Assembly: GCA_001692895.1 (NCBI GenBank)
Contig: KV748202.1
Span: forward strand, 62,001 to 126,000
Direction of reading: 5' to 3'
From: Cenococcum geophilum 1.58
Taxonomy: Eukaryota; Ascomycota; Dothideomycetes; Gloniales; Gloniaceae
DNA length: 64,000 nucleotides
Below are positions 44,709 through 57,200 of the stretch, in pieces (position 1 is the first letter of the stretch; each line of letters starts with the position of its first letter). The notes beneath the pieces were generated by a model, which did not search any database, was not told where the DNA came from, and was given only the letters and a program-made list of their open reading frames with translations. The position numbers and the translations under genes are program-made.

Positions 44709-46620
44709 TTTAATCTAATACTTATCTAGGAAGCCTATAATAGGTTTCCGCTACCTTAGCAACGGGATAAGCTTATACTCTTTTACCAAATTATACTGTA
44801 TAAGATTAATTTCGGCGCCGCTGTTATATAGTACTTGGAATTAATATATCTTACCTATAGAGAGTACTATTTTTAGCTTAACAGTAATATAAAGAGTCTT
44901 TTCTTCTATATTTTACCCTAGCTATAGCTAGGAGGGGTCTATAACTAGGGCTTTTCTTTTTTAAATTATTAGTGCGATTATTGCCCTCCTTACTCTTCTA
45001 GTAAGCTTTACCTCTAGAGAAGTTTTCTCTTAGCTTCTTAGAGTCTCCTAAATAGTATTAGATAGGTGCTAGATTAGCCCTAAAACTCTTTTTTATTACT
45101 TAGGTTTTTTAGCTCTAACCCTTCTAAGTTTCTCTTTAAAAAAGGGTTCTTTAAAGGTTAGGTCTACTCTACATTACTATTAGAGTGCCTATACTTTTAG
45201 TAACCCTTTAGCTTTCTATTAAAAGGGTTCTAGTTCCTTACTATATCCTTAATGTTTAGAACCGCTCGTTTAAAATTAGTATATATAGTAACCTATAATA
45301 GGGCTCCTATACGCCTTATTTTATTATAAGTTAATAGCTTAATTATAGCCTAGATAAATCTAATCTTCTCTTTCTTATAGATACTGTTGGTAGGGGGGGG
45401 TACTTGGGCAGTCTCTTTGAGCTCAGCGACGTGTCACGTGACAGCGCGCGGGCCATCGTGTAGATATCTTCTCGGGGCCTTCGAGCCCCTGAGATTCTTC
45501 CTCATAGAGCATCATATGTATCATTCCATCAGCCTGCTCAGTGCCCTGACAGATACTACTATCCCTATTCTTAAAGGGCTTTAGATTTATCTATTAAGCT
45601 TAAGTTTCTATAAAGTTTATAAACTAGCGGAAATCTTTATTATTATACTATATACTATTCTAGAATTACTCTATATTATTATATTATATAATATACAGAT
45701 CCTAGATCTAATTTTTTTTAAAAAAGAGATCTATAGCTATGGCTATATAATAATTTAATCTTTATTAAGCTAGTTAAATACAATTTAGTTTAGTAATAGA
45801 TCTTTAATTTTACTAATGATCTATAAGATACGTTCTCTAGTATTATTTTATATTATTATTATTATATTATTAGTATCTTAAAAAAGCTATCTATTTCGTA
45901 AACCTAGTTATCTAAGTTATAGGCCTTAGATAATCAGACTATATCTTTTTTCCGCTTATTATATAGATTTCTCTTTAAGTTTTTTATACCTCCTTAGGTT
46001 AATATAAAGTAACCACTAAAGAGCCCTTAGTCTTAGCCTAGGTATAAAAGGTTTTATCTAGCCTAGATTAAGCTCTACTAGACCTTAATCTGGCCCTAGA
46101 GGTTTCTAATATATTTATTAGTAGCTCCCTCCTATATAGCTTCTAAAAGCCTTATAATATCTTCTTAATATTCTCCTTAAAGGAGATTAGTTTAGAGCTC
46201 CTAACTTTTTAGCCTTAGACTTAAAGAAACTCCAACTATAGGAGTTATATTAGCGCCGGTAGTTAGTATATATTGCCTTATACGGCTTAAGTTTTAAGTT
46301 AGTATTTAGGCTAAGTTACCTAAAGGAGTAGGCCTACTTAGTTTATAAGCAGTCTATATACCACCACTATACTAATTATAGGCTATTAGTCTTCCAGGAG
46401 ATTTTTAGTTAAATCCCTAATTAGATATATTACTATGTTTCTCTAGAATTTCTAGCTTAAAGGAAGATCTTAAAGTTACTTCTAGCGCTTAATCTTTTAA
46501 TTAGCCTAAGTAGGGATAGAGGGGTTTTAGCTGCTTTTTAGTAGCGTTATAGCTATTATAGAGGGTGTTTATATTTTCTTTAGCGTTACTAGTAGCCGTA
46601 GGTATATAAGAGTTTCGGTC
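44709..46620. repeat. RIP-like degenerate transposon block
   Basis: About 1.9 kb of TA-rich, CA/TG-poor sequence with stops in all frames. On the minus strand, 45110-45290 reads like a degraded Lys/Asn-rich coding region with stops at former Gln/Trp codons. A normal-composition island (about 45385-45570) interrupts it. The pattern fits a retroelement mutated by repeat-induced point mutation. Confidence 0.65.
45385..45570. repeat. Possible LTR island inside the RIP-like block
   Basis: It begins TGTTGGTAGGGGGGGG on the plus strand and has normal GC content, with the 12-bp palindrome TGTCACGTGACA at 45432. On the minus strand its edge reads CCTACCAACA followed by GTATCTATAAG, which could be an LTR end with a mutated primer-binding site. 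The other LTR border is not clear. Confidence 0.3.
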
Positions 46621-48153
46621 GACTTACGGTCGACTTACAGGCGACTCACAGGAGGGTCTTAATAGGCGTGGTGCACGCAACCTGATGCATACATATGGGG
46701 GAGGCTGTAGGGGAAACACAGGCCAGTCGGACGAGGACTCGACAGTTAGAGACACAGGCCAGCTTATAAAAAGGGGGGACACAAGCTTGGTTAGTAGGAG
46801 GGGGGAGAGCAGGTCGCCCGGTGCGGGACCTGGTCTCTACGGCCCCCCTCCTGCAAGACACGGTCGGCCTATCATGAGGAGACTCTCACAGGCAACGCGA
46901 AATGGGAACTAGTAGTATATAGGGTGTTGCGCCCCTATATTACTACTGGCTTCCCGCGGGGCGTAGTACGTAGTAGCCACTGCTGGCTTTAAGGACCTTA
47001 TCCCTTAACTAGGCTCTAACCTTTAGTGCACCTAGTAGGTAGGCAGGATTACACCCTGGCCAGAGAGACTACTACGTGGCTCGAGAGAACGGATACGCGT
47101 GTTAGTATATCAATAGACGGAACCGTTCGCCTCTAGGGCGGCTCGCCGGTAAGATATGCTTAAGGAGTAAACAGGAGTTACTCAGGCGGGAGAGGCAGTG
47201 GCTTAGCCTTGTCCGTAGAAGGTATACCCAACTATATTGCAGGATGCAGCTATGACGCCTCCGTAGGATTACGTTAGTAGGCGCGAAGATAGGAGTTGCA
47301 ACCCCTAGAAACGGCAGCTTATGCCTACACCGGCGGAAATAATAAAGAAGGCGTGAAACTAAAGGCTATAGAAGGCTCCTAAGCTATATAAAAGCGTACT
47401 AACTCTAGGAGGAAACTCTTATATAGACTACTAGGGGGTAGACTAGTACTCGGGTAATACCGTTATAAGATATCCAAAAGAACTGGTGAAATTCCCTGTA
47501 ATTAGTAGTGGCAGCTAACTGCTTATAGTTTAGGACTAAAGTACTAGAAAACTGGGATAGAGGCCTAGATAAGTAGGTATATTAAACTCTACTATATTAC
47601 TAGCTAATATATAACTACCTACCCGAGATGCAAATGCGGCTGGCCAAGATAGACACCAAAACACATAATACTGCTATGCCCCCTACGCACTAATTAAGAA
47701 ACAATGCTCTTAGCAGCTGGCACAGAGAACTATAATACACTGCTCTTAATATAAAAAGGCCTTAAGGCGGTCACCTAGTGGCTTATTAGTTAAAATATAC
47801 TAAATCAGTTCCGGGTTGCAAGGGAAATGGTAATAGAAGATAAGGGGGCGAGCAGCAGGTGCCCCCTAGTAACTCTACAGTAATAGAGTAAAAGTTTGTA
47901 ATACTAGCGCGTCCGTAGGCTTGTTACGGCAGCAGTGGTTCCTAAGGAGGTTAAATAATAAGGTAGTAGAGCACCACAGGCGACTCATAGGCGCTAAGTA
48001 GGCGAGTCCTAAAAGGCAGGGAGATGGATTACGGGGTTTTCTCATTTTTCTTAAATAGAGTTTTCTCCCTATATGTAAATAAGGAGTAGTCCGCGTAGGC
48101 CTAATAGGGATCCAAATCGGACGTTAAGCAATGAATTATTATTATTATTATTA
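46621..48153 (+). mobile_element. Tad-type LINE, 3' portion of ORF2 plus tail, stop-riddled
   Basis: In one plus-strand frame around 47520-47850, ignoring stops, the text reads as the end of a fungal LINE ORF2: a cysteine block CKCGWPR, stop, TPKHIILLCPLRTN, then MLLAAGTENYNTLL and QFRVAREMVIEDKG. The stops sit where CAA or CAG would be expected, as RIP produces. The 3' untranslated part contains GGAGTAGTCCGCG and GACGTTAAGCAATGAATTA, and ends in an ATT microsatellite tail near 48150, as in Tad-clade elements. A hairpin at 46911-46947 lies near the 5' side. The 5' border is unclear. Confidence 0.75.
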
Positions 48154-49307
48154 TATAAGAGTTTTTAAGCTCCTAGCGCATCTAGGTATTAAGGCTTATT
48201 TAGCTATCTTGCCTAGAGGTTTATATTATTATAATCTCTTACTATTAGAGGGACCTTTCTACCTTAAAGCGACGGCTGTCTATAGGGTATCCGTAGAGTT
48301 TCTATTTAGGTCGTTTGCGAGATTTTTAAGGGAGGAATAGTAGGTATAAATAAAAATAAAAATAAAAAATCTGGTCTTTAAGCTAGCTGCCCTTTTAAAT
48401 AGAGTAGAAAGGATTTAAATATAAAGGGACTTTATAGATAGGGGGCTATAAGGCACAATTATAGGAATAGATAGGTTGTGGAGGAGATAAATTCTTTAGA
48501 AGATAAGGTCTCTAGGATTGTAGAGACTATATACCACGGGTACGTGCCTCTAATACGTAACCGGTATCTATCTAAGGGGCGTCTAAGGGTTGTCTAAAGG
48601 GCAACTCAAGATAACTATAATAATATCCCTTATAATAGCCTATATTTTAAAGCTTTCTAGTATTAATTTACTTAGAATATTAACTATTTTAAAAGCTCGG
48701 CCGGTAAATTAAACAATCGTCTTATTAATAATAAGGTAGGTTTTAGGTTTTTAATAGAGCCGAAAACGGTTATATGGGGTGTCGTTAAGTATAGCAATCT
48801 CATTAAAAGGAGACTCCTTTATCTCGTTACTAAGAAGCTTTAGTGTTAATATATAAAGCTTTAGATTAATCTACTGCTACCGATCTTTACTTATATTCTC
48901 CCTTACTATAAAATAGTTAAATCCTTTTTTATAGGAGGCTGTCTAGTATTCCTTAATATCTCTTTCTAGTAATAGGCCTATATAAATTATTACTGCTAAG
49001 AATATAAGAAGCTCCCTTAAAGAGGTAGGCTTCTATTTTTAAGGCCTTATAATCCTCTTACTTTTATCCTTATATTCTTGGTAAGGGTAAAGCCTTATAT
49101 ACTTATTCGTATATGCGGTAAGCTCTTTAAGTAAGTCGTCCGTCTATATAAGCCTAAATCATATAAGAGGATTGGTAGGATTAACGTGTAGTAGATTATT
49201 TGGTGCGCCATTGGTATACGGAGAGTTAATAGGAAATGGTTTAAAATCGGGCAGTAGCTAGGGCTCGGGTGGTAGAATTTTGGCTTTCTTATGCTTTGGA
49301 ATAATTA
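48154..49307. repeat. Second RIP-like degenerate block
   Basis: TA-rich sequence with one short open frame (48131-48340) that begins in the microsatellite and has no motif. Stops occur in all frames elsewhere. Probably another retroelement relic; I cannot orient it. Confidence 0.5.
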
Positions 49308-49471
49308 GATTTAACAAGGTCTGTATTATTAGAAGTAAGTTTACGGCCCATTATAGTGGTTTAATTAATATATAAAGCTATATAGACACTACGGCGGAGA
49401 CGCGTATTGATGTTTTGGTGTTCGCGCACGGGCCTCTTTTGGCGTACGCCTCAATGGCATGGGATGGGGCC
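49308..49471. repeat. RIP-mutated copy of the repeat at 11929-12080
   Basis: Both copies share AACAAGGTCTG at the left and ATGTTTTGGTGTTCGCGCAC near the right. Between these, differences are mostly transitions in CA/TG context: CTGCATCATTGG at 11.9 kb against CTGTATTATTAG here. Confidence 0.7.
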
Positions 49472-49499
49472 TTTCTCTCCTAAATATACAAGGGGTTTT

Positions 49500-49602
49500 T
49501 TCCTATTAATATTACTTTTCTCCTATATATACGGAGTAGTCTGCGTGGGTCGAGCTAGGATCCGTATTAGACGTTAAGCAATGAATTAATAATAATAATA
49601 AT
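49500..49602 (+). mobile_element. Isolated LINE 3' tail
   Basis: It repeats the end of the LINE at 48.1 kb: TCTCC, GGAGTAGTCTGCGTGGG, GACGTTAAGCAATGAATTAA, and then a TAA microsatellite. Only about 100 bp is present, so it is either a strongly 5'-truncated insertion or the end of the block at 48.2-49.3 kb. Confidence 0.6.
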
Positions 49603-52600
49603 AAAGGTAAAAGTGGAATTTAAAAGAGAAAGAGTTGGTAGAGAGGGCAGTAAAAGTAACAGCATTTTATAGTCGTTAAAAACGGCGGTTAACTAAGCGA
49701 GAGAACGATACCCAAAAACGGGTGTCAGAACCCCACTAAACCCAAAGAGGTAGCGCACCTGGACATAGATTACGAATCGAACATGAAATCGGGAGCTAGA
49801 TTCTATGATGTAGAGAATACCTTAGACTTTTGCGCATCTTCATCTACACTAAACAAGCATAGTCCCCACTGTCCTTTGGAGCGATTCTTTTAATTGCTGA
49901 GGCGACGGAAGTGCCCCACAGAGTTCGTTGAGGGACTGTGAAAATGCTCTTAGGCCGCGCGTTTGAGACGCTTTAGCTCCTGCAGCCCTGAGTGCCAAGT
50001 CAGTCTATGGAATGGTGAGTAGCGTATCTGGCATCAAGGTATACTTCGGAATGTTAGGTCACGGCATAATGGGGCCGGTATTGACAACAGATGCATACTC
50101 TGAATACGGTGTTGCTGCAAGATATGATTCTAAAGGGTGTTGAGCTACTGAACTAGCGTAGAGAAACGTACGTGCGGGATTACTTGAGGGATAAGAGACG
50201 AATTATGCCCTCAGGATGTAAAGAGATGACGCAAATAACCCTTTGAGAATGATAACGGGTTGAATTGCCCCGAGGGCCTGGTGCTACTATGGGGCTTAAG
50301 TTTCGTGTACTAGTTATTCTATCTAATGATGACTGCGAAGGATTACAACCACTTTCCTAGTACGCCTGAAATTCGCAACGGGATGTCGAAACAATCCACG
50401 TGTACAATATTGTCAAATCAGGAGAGAGAGATCTCATACTGCAGGTAAGAGGCTGCCAACTGTGAGATGCCGTACGAGAAGGAATGCAGAAACGCGTCAG
50501 TTGCGGAGTAAGCGTCTAGGCTTGGCTATTGAGAACTGCTATGATGCAATCGTGCAGAGTCTGGAAGAGGTGCTTGCGTGTATTAGCCGGTTGCAGCGTA
50601 TAGCGGCAAAGCAAAGCAGTGGAGGAGGCGTAGATGAAGGAGTGAACGATGTGAGGGGCCGGTGCCAAGAATCATCGTGATGACCAATCTAGATCTACGT
50701 TTACATAGTTGCAATCTTGGGCCAACTAAATGTGATAAGAATTTGGCGAGAGCGTGACCTAAGGAGTACGTTTGGGTGATGTAATGAGCAATTCTTTCAA
50801 GTGTATTTAACTTTGATCGTAGTTGGAACGCTAATCTTGATGAGTCTGTGCTTCTAAACTGGATACCATTTTCGATATGGCTATATCGCAAGAAACCACC
50901 CACAGTATTTTCGTAATTTTATATAACAGCAGCCTTGCATACTTTCTTCTTTCTTACTCCAGGAGAGCTTCTTTGCCCTATAAGCAGTAACTGTGAGTTC
51001 TCAGGTCCAGCAAGTATTGAATGTCTAGAGCAACAGATTACGGATCGCAGAATAATCCGAATGAGCATCTTGGTTCTTTAATTTTAGAAATAAGGTCAAT
51101 AGTCTCATGTGACACTTTGTGACCTTGAAGCGATGTTTGAATGTGTGCCATAAAGCTCGACCGGTTAAAATGGTGCAGCAATATGGAGACATCAGGATGG
51201 AGTTACCAACGTACAGAAAGGCAATGGTTTCATCAGGAGTACGGTAGCTCTGGTTAAAGACCAGGTTTCATGAGTTCAGGCTTATGTCGCAGAGAAGAGA
51301 CTTGCTCAAGAGGCCGTCCGGTTATCAAATATTCTAACTACTTCTGGTGGTTATGGCGAATTCATGGTTTGAGCTAGGTCGTACCGAAGTGGTTGAGGCA
51401 AGCCGTCTTTCTTCTTGTGAAGTTTTCCTTGCACGACCTATTCCAAATGGATGTTTCTTAGGTCGGAACTTGGCAATTGAATCAACATGGGCAAGGATGA
51501 GGACTTGAGTGCTTTTTTAAACGCATGAATTTGCGTGATCAAGCGAGGAAAAGGTGCTTGTTCTCCAGAAAAGCTCAGGGTCCCAAACACCTGGTAGGGA
51601 TCGTCTCGTGTCTAGGGAAAAGCGGTACATTTCTGAGGCAAGGCTTCCAGATGCAGCCAAAGCTATGCTTAAAATGATAAGATGAAACATGAAGAGAAAA
51701 GGATGCTGTCAAAGCTCCCAAAAGAAGAGGGTGAAACGAGTGAAAAGGAAAGTCGCTAGGAGAAATTGAAGCTTTTCGGCAGCCGAATAAAGGTAATGTC
51801 CGGGGTTCCTAATGAGGCTGATGAGATGATTGTGGTGCACTGGCGTTTGCGGAGAGCTAAAAAAGGAGCGAGATGCTTAGGGCTTGGAGCCATCTAGCGG
51901 CACAGCCTGGCAGCACGAACGCGTTGCGTATGTCTTCTGTGGAGAACCGAACGAGGCCGATCGAAACTCTCGAAGTTTGGCAGCCTTGGAAAGACGACCA
52001 AAATCAGGAAACTCGATATGGCGACAGGAATTCGATACCAAGGTGCAGCGGAGGAAGAGATTGAAATGGACAGAGATGTCAGGAAAGGTCCGTGTTAGTC
52101 CAGGCCCGCAGAATGCCTCAGGAACCAAAGCAGTACAGAAGCCGAGCTTGCACGGATTTGGGCGCAGAATCTGCCACGCGTGACACTGCGAGACGGCTAA
52201 GGGAGTGGCTGCATCCATCAATAAAAGCCTTGCAGGTGAAGTCGTAAGACGGAGTGCGAGGCGCGCCAACAACGGTAAGCAACAGCGACGCGCTGGAGAG
52301 CATAAGAAGGCGCTGCGTGCGACTTTTGCTCTGAAGGCGGGCGTGGCAGGACGACGGCTGAAGGGCAGGACAAACGGGCACCTGACGGGGAGGGTTATGC
52401 AAGTGGATGGATAATTGTTGTGGCTTCTAGCACGTTGCAATGGGCCGAGATGAAAGATGGCTCCCCATGGAAATTGCGAAACGGCGCCCAAATTGCACAA
52501 GTCCAGGGCCCCTCAGCAGCACCCTGGCAGGCATCGCAGCGGCCGTCTGCACGTCGCGCGCTGTGAGTGGGCGTGCGGTTGAATTGTCCGAGAATAAGGC

Positions 52601-54247
52601 GCAGCCCTGACAGGCCTGATGCTGGTTTGCTCATCTGCCCATGCTCTTCATCAATCACTCAACCTTTTGTGTGCTGCCTCTGCGCAACATGGTATTCCCT
52701 TGAGTCCGCACCGCTGCGAGCAACATAGCAGACGAGAAAGAACCAGCTGCTTGGGCCCGTCGTGACAAAAAGCACAAGACCCTCGATCTGCTCTTCTGCG
52801 CCCTCAGATCTCCTCGTGCCTGACCGTCCTCCTCTGCGAATCCACCGCTTACGCGCCAGCTGCCCGCAAGTGTTGCAGCAATCATACTGGCCGCCCGTCC
52901 TATTTCGAGTTGCCCGTTGCGCTATTGAATTGCCCCGGCCCAGGCTCCGCACAGGCTCACGCTCGATTTGTGCGTCTTTATGCTCGGATTAATGGCTTCG
53001 ATTTTGTGAGGGTGTTCTGCTCCAAGGCCTTGTAAGGTACCGCCTGCAGGGAGTTAGCGACTTTGTGCTAGCTAAACCATCCCGCTTGGGCGCCCGGTCC
53101 TTCGCTGGTCGTTGTCGGCCTCATCTCACCTCCTTCTTTCACCCATCTCATCTTCGCCTCGCACATCCGCGTCCCTCTCTCTCCCCTCCGCACCCTCGAC
53201 AATTCCCGACCGGATCGTAGTACTGCAGATAACTCCATCGCAGTGCGAGCAGACCGCCGTCGCAGTCCCTCTTCGCGCTACCCCTTAGACAATTCAAACA
53301 CCAACGCCATTCCGGCCACGCTCCTTTCGCAAACGATTCCTAGTGAATCACCACCGCTCATTTGACAGACTGTTCTTCCTGCATCTAATTCACCCGCGCA
53401 TAATCCATATCTCACGCTCCTTGACTCCAACGTCGCTCGTTTTGTCGCTTTGAAACATCTCGGACTTCCACTGCTGCGCTCTGAAGCAACCGTCGGTCGA
53501 GGCAAGCCAATTTCTTCAAGCGATTCACTGGATTAATAGACAAGGCCTGGACTCCTGAAGGAAAACCTGTGACTGCAGAACTGGAAAGTTTTCTCTGGGT
53601 TTTGGGAATACCGCCTCGACTTTTTTGTTCGGTGAAGTTGGGTAACGCGCTGTGTCGGAAAGTTCTTTGTTTTGAAAGCCACATCTCGACTTAGCGACTC
53701 GTTCTATTGTCGTAGGTTGATACCTGGGGATTAGACTGGTGTCAAAGAATAATTCGGGTTTGACTTTCCTGTCTTGACAACTCTCCCTGACAACTATTCA
53801 CCAACCGAATTCAATATCTCAAACCAACACTCTAAGAAGACGCGGGGGATGATGGTATAGCTCTCCACCTAAGCCCTTGTCCGTATATCCAAAGTCGCCA
53901 TCTCCGCCTGGAGTATTAGTTCATTCTTAGATAGCTGCGTTGTCAGCCTAGTGAGTTTGTTCCCCTGAGAATCTTGCGCATCTCCCTAGCGTAGAAACAT
54001 AGCATCTACTCTGGTTAGATACCTTATTATAAGAGGGAAGCTAATGCGCTATCTTAGATTCGCTCGTTTTCCTTGATTCGTCAAGTACACTCGTTTATGT
54101 CCAGGCCCTGACAGTTGGTGGATCTTCCTCCCATCTATAATCTCTTTCTAACGTCTTTAAGATACATCCTCTCGAAGTACCTCGAGAAACCCCGAAAATA
54201 TTACACCCGAACCTTCTAAGTAAATTGATTGAAAATAATCGCTTATC
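49603..54247. other. 4.6-kb gene-poor region and long leader upstream of MSB2
   Basis: Frames here (such as 50462-50680 plus and 51877-52500 minus) have no motif and are matched by frames on the other strand. From about 53100 the plus strand is strongly pyrimidine-rich (CTCCTTCTTTCACCCATCTC at 53128), as in promoters and leaders of regulated fungal genes. A long 5' leader with spliced introns is likely between about 53200 and 54247; several GTGAGT/GTAGGT words occur, but none can be fixed. Confidence 0.45.
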
Positions 54248-57200
54248 ATGCGGAGCTCTACTACAATATGGGCAGCGGCCTTGGCGCTGGCGTCTATATC
54301 TGGGCCACTATTAACAACCGCGGAGGCTATGCCTGCTCCTCGGCAGACAGATGGGAAGCCGAGATACTACTTTCCCCGTCATGTCAAGCGTCAAATAGTG
54401 ACAAACAGCACTGTGCCAGCATCAACCGTCGACCCTACTTCGTCCGATTCCCCAGAATTGAAGTCTAGACAGACGTCAGAGGACCTGCAGTCGTTTATTG
54501 ACAGTCTCATAAGCAACGCATCCCCATCTACTTCAGCGACTGGTTCCGAAGTTACGACGACGATTGTAACAGAAGTGATTGTTACGGAAATACCTGTACC
54601 AGCGAACTCTACCTCCTGGTCCAGTTCGTCATCTGCTGCATCGAGTTCGACAAGTTCTATCTACACTCCCCCTCCGCCGATTCCCCTATCATCAAGCCAT
54701 ACTTCTAGCACTGCCAATGTTGGAACAGCGGGACTGCCATCGAGTATTATACCGACAACCTCGATACCTACTGTCGGTTCAACCAATGGCTTAACATCTT
54801 CAATCGTTTTGCTAAGCTCATCCTCGGTCGGATCAAGTACAGGCCTTCCTCTGGTTATTCACGCAACTTCAAGCTCGATACCTGTTGGTTCAACCGCCGG
54901 CTTACCATCTTCAATCGTTTCGCCGAGCTCATCCTCGGACGGATCAAGTACAGGCTTTCCTCTGGTTATTATTCCTGCAAGTTCAAGCCCTGTTGTCGGT
55001 TCAACCGCTGGCTTACCATCTTCAATCGTTTTACCAAGCTCATCCTCGGACGGATCAAGTACAGGCTTTCCTCTGGTTATTATTCCTGCAACTTCAAGCT
55101 CGATACCTGTTGTTGGTTCAACCGCCGGCTTACCATCTTCAATCGTTTTACCAAGCTCATCCTCGGACGGATCAGGTGCAGGTCTTCTGGCTATTCCCGC
55201 GACTTCAAGCTCGATACCTGTTGTCGGTTCAACCGCTGGCTTACCATCTTCAATCGTTTTACCAAGCTCATCCTTGGACGGATCAAGTATAGGCCTTCCT
55301 CTGGTTATTATTCCCGCAACTTCAAGCGACACGGCTCAGCTCACACTTCTGCCAAGCGTAAGTTTGCCAATCTCAACTGCAGATACTAGGGCTGGCTCAA
55401 CTGGCGGTCTTCCATCATCTATTGTTCTACCAACGCCAACGGTAGATGCTGGGCTGAGTTCTACTGGTGGCCTTCCGGCTATATCAGTTGGCTCCACCAA
55501 CCTTGTTCCGTCGTCAATTGTTCTGCCAACTTCTTCCGTAGTGTCAGATCCATCAGTTGGTTCTACTGGACTGCCCTTGGCCATTCTACCCTCAAGCACT
55601 CCCGACGCCGCGGCGCAATCGTCTGTTTCTGTAGACTCAACAGGAGGTCTTCCATTGAGCGTTGTCCTTCCTACCAGCACGGTTGATATTCCATTAATCC
55701 CTGTTACCTCAGCTCCGACAGGAATTATAGTTGGACTTACCACGGCCATTTCAGCTCCTGACGTTACAGCTACGTCTGATGTCCCGGGCGTACCGACAAG
55801 TACCGACTCTCAGCTGGTTATCCCATTAGTCTCATCCCTGGTGCCAGATCTTTCATCTGTACTCGCTTCTCTTCCGACTGTTACCGACAACTCTATCATT
55901 ACCCCAAGCGGACTCCTTCCAACTTCAGGTGTGGCTGGAACAGGAACGGGTGTAAGCGACACAGCGCCACCGCCAATTTCGACGCCAGATGTTACTCCAA
56001 CAGCGGTCCTACCTTTGCCAAGTATTCTTTCATCACTGGTTTCGGACGTGTCCAGTTTGGTTACTGTGGTCACATCTGGTGTAGGAAGTTTGGATTCTGT
56101 GACTACATCAAACGTGGGCGGTTTGGTGTCTTCAGTTGCCTCTGACTTGCCTACCTCAGTTCCAATTGTGCCAAGTGCTGTCTCAAGTGTCTCCGTTGGC
56201 ATCCCTGTCCCATCTGATGTATCCAGCCTCATTGCGTCCGCTACCGATTCCAGGATCCCAATTCCACTTTCTAGTATTCTGTCAAGCGCGGAAGCATCCC
56301 ATGTACCGGTCATTCCATCAATTGTGCCAAGCGCCGTCTCAAGTGTTGTCTCCGTTGTCACCCCTGTCCCATCTGACCTATCCAGCCTCATTGCGTCCGC
56401 TACCGATTCNNGGATCNCAANTCCGCTTTCTAGTATTCTGTCNAGNGCNNNANCNNCCNCTNTANCGGTCATTCCATCANTTGTGCCAAGCGCCGTCTCA
56501 AGTGTTGTCTCCGTTGTCACCCCTGTCCCATCTGACCTATCCAGCCTCATTGCGTCCGCTACCGATTCTAGGATCCCAAATCCGCTTTCTAGTATTCTGT
56601 CAAGCGCGGAAGTATCCCCTGTACCGGTCATTCCATCAGTTGTGCCAAGCGCCGTCTCAAGTGTTGTCTCCGTTGTCACTCCTGTCCCATCTGACCTATC
56701 CAGCCTCATTGTGTCCGCTACCGATTCCGGGATCTCAATTCCGCTTTCTAGTATTCTGTCGAGTGCCGGAGCATCCACTATATCGGTCATTCCATCAATT
56801 GTGTCAACCCCAACTCAGAGTATCGTCACCGCACCCAGCTCGGATATCTCATCCATTATCGCTTCTACTGGCTCCGGCGTCTCGAGCATTAGTCCAATCT
56901 CTACGGGCATATCCAGCACACTTCCAATTTCTACTCCTTCGTTGAGCTCAATAACTGGGTCGTCCGTGCTGCCCTCATCAGCGCCTACCAGCCTTGTTTC
57001 GACCTCGACTAGTGCGCCACTAGCGTCTGAGCTTTCGAGCCTTCTGTCATCACTTGAAAGTTCAGTTCCTCCAAGCCCAACCAATGGCACGAGCGGTGTT
57101 TCCGCGGTACCAATCACATCAAGCGTTCCCCCCGCCGTTCCAACCAGTGTGCCAAGCCCGCCAACATCTACCAGTGTAGGAATACCATTTGTGTACACAC

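Noticed and set aside
46621..48030. Ribosomal-RNA-like look of the GC-normal part of the LINE relic
   Set aside because: Phrases such as ACTGGTGAAATTCCCTG suggested rRNA at first, but the downstream frame reads as the end of a LINE ORF2 and no rRNA core sequence is present.
51877..52500. A 207-codon minus-strand open frame upstream of MSB2
   Set aside because: Composition is Pro/Arg/Cys/Leu-rich without any motif, the opposite strand has equally open frames, and the region looks like GC-rich leader sequence.
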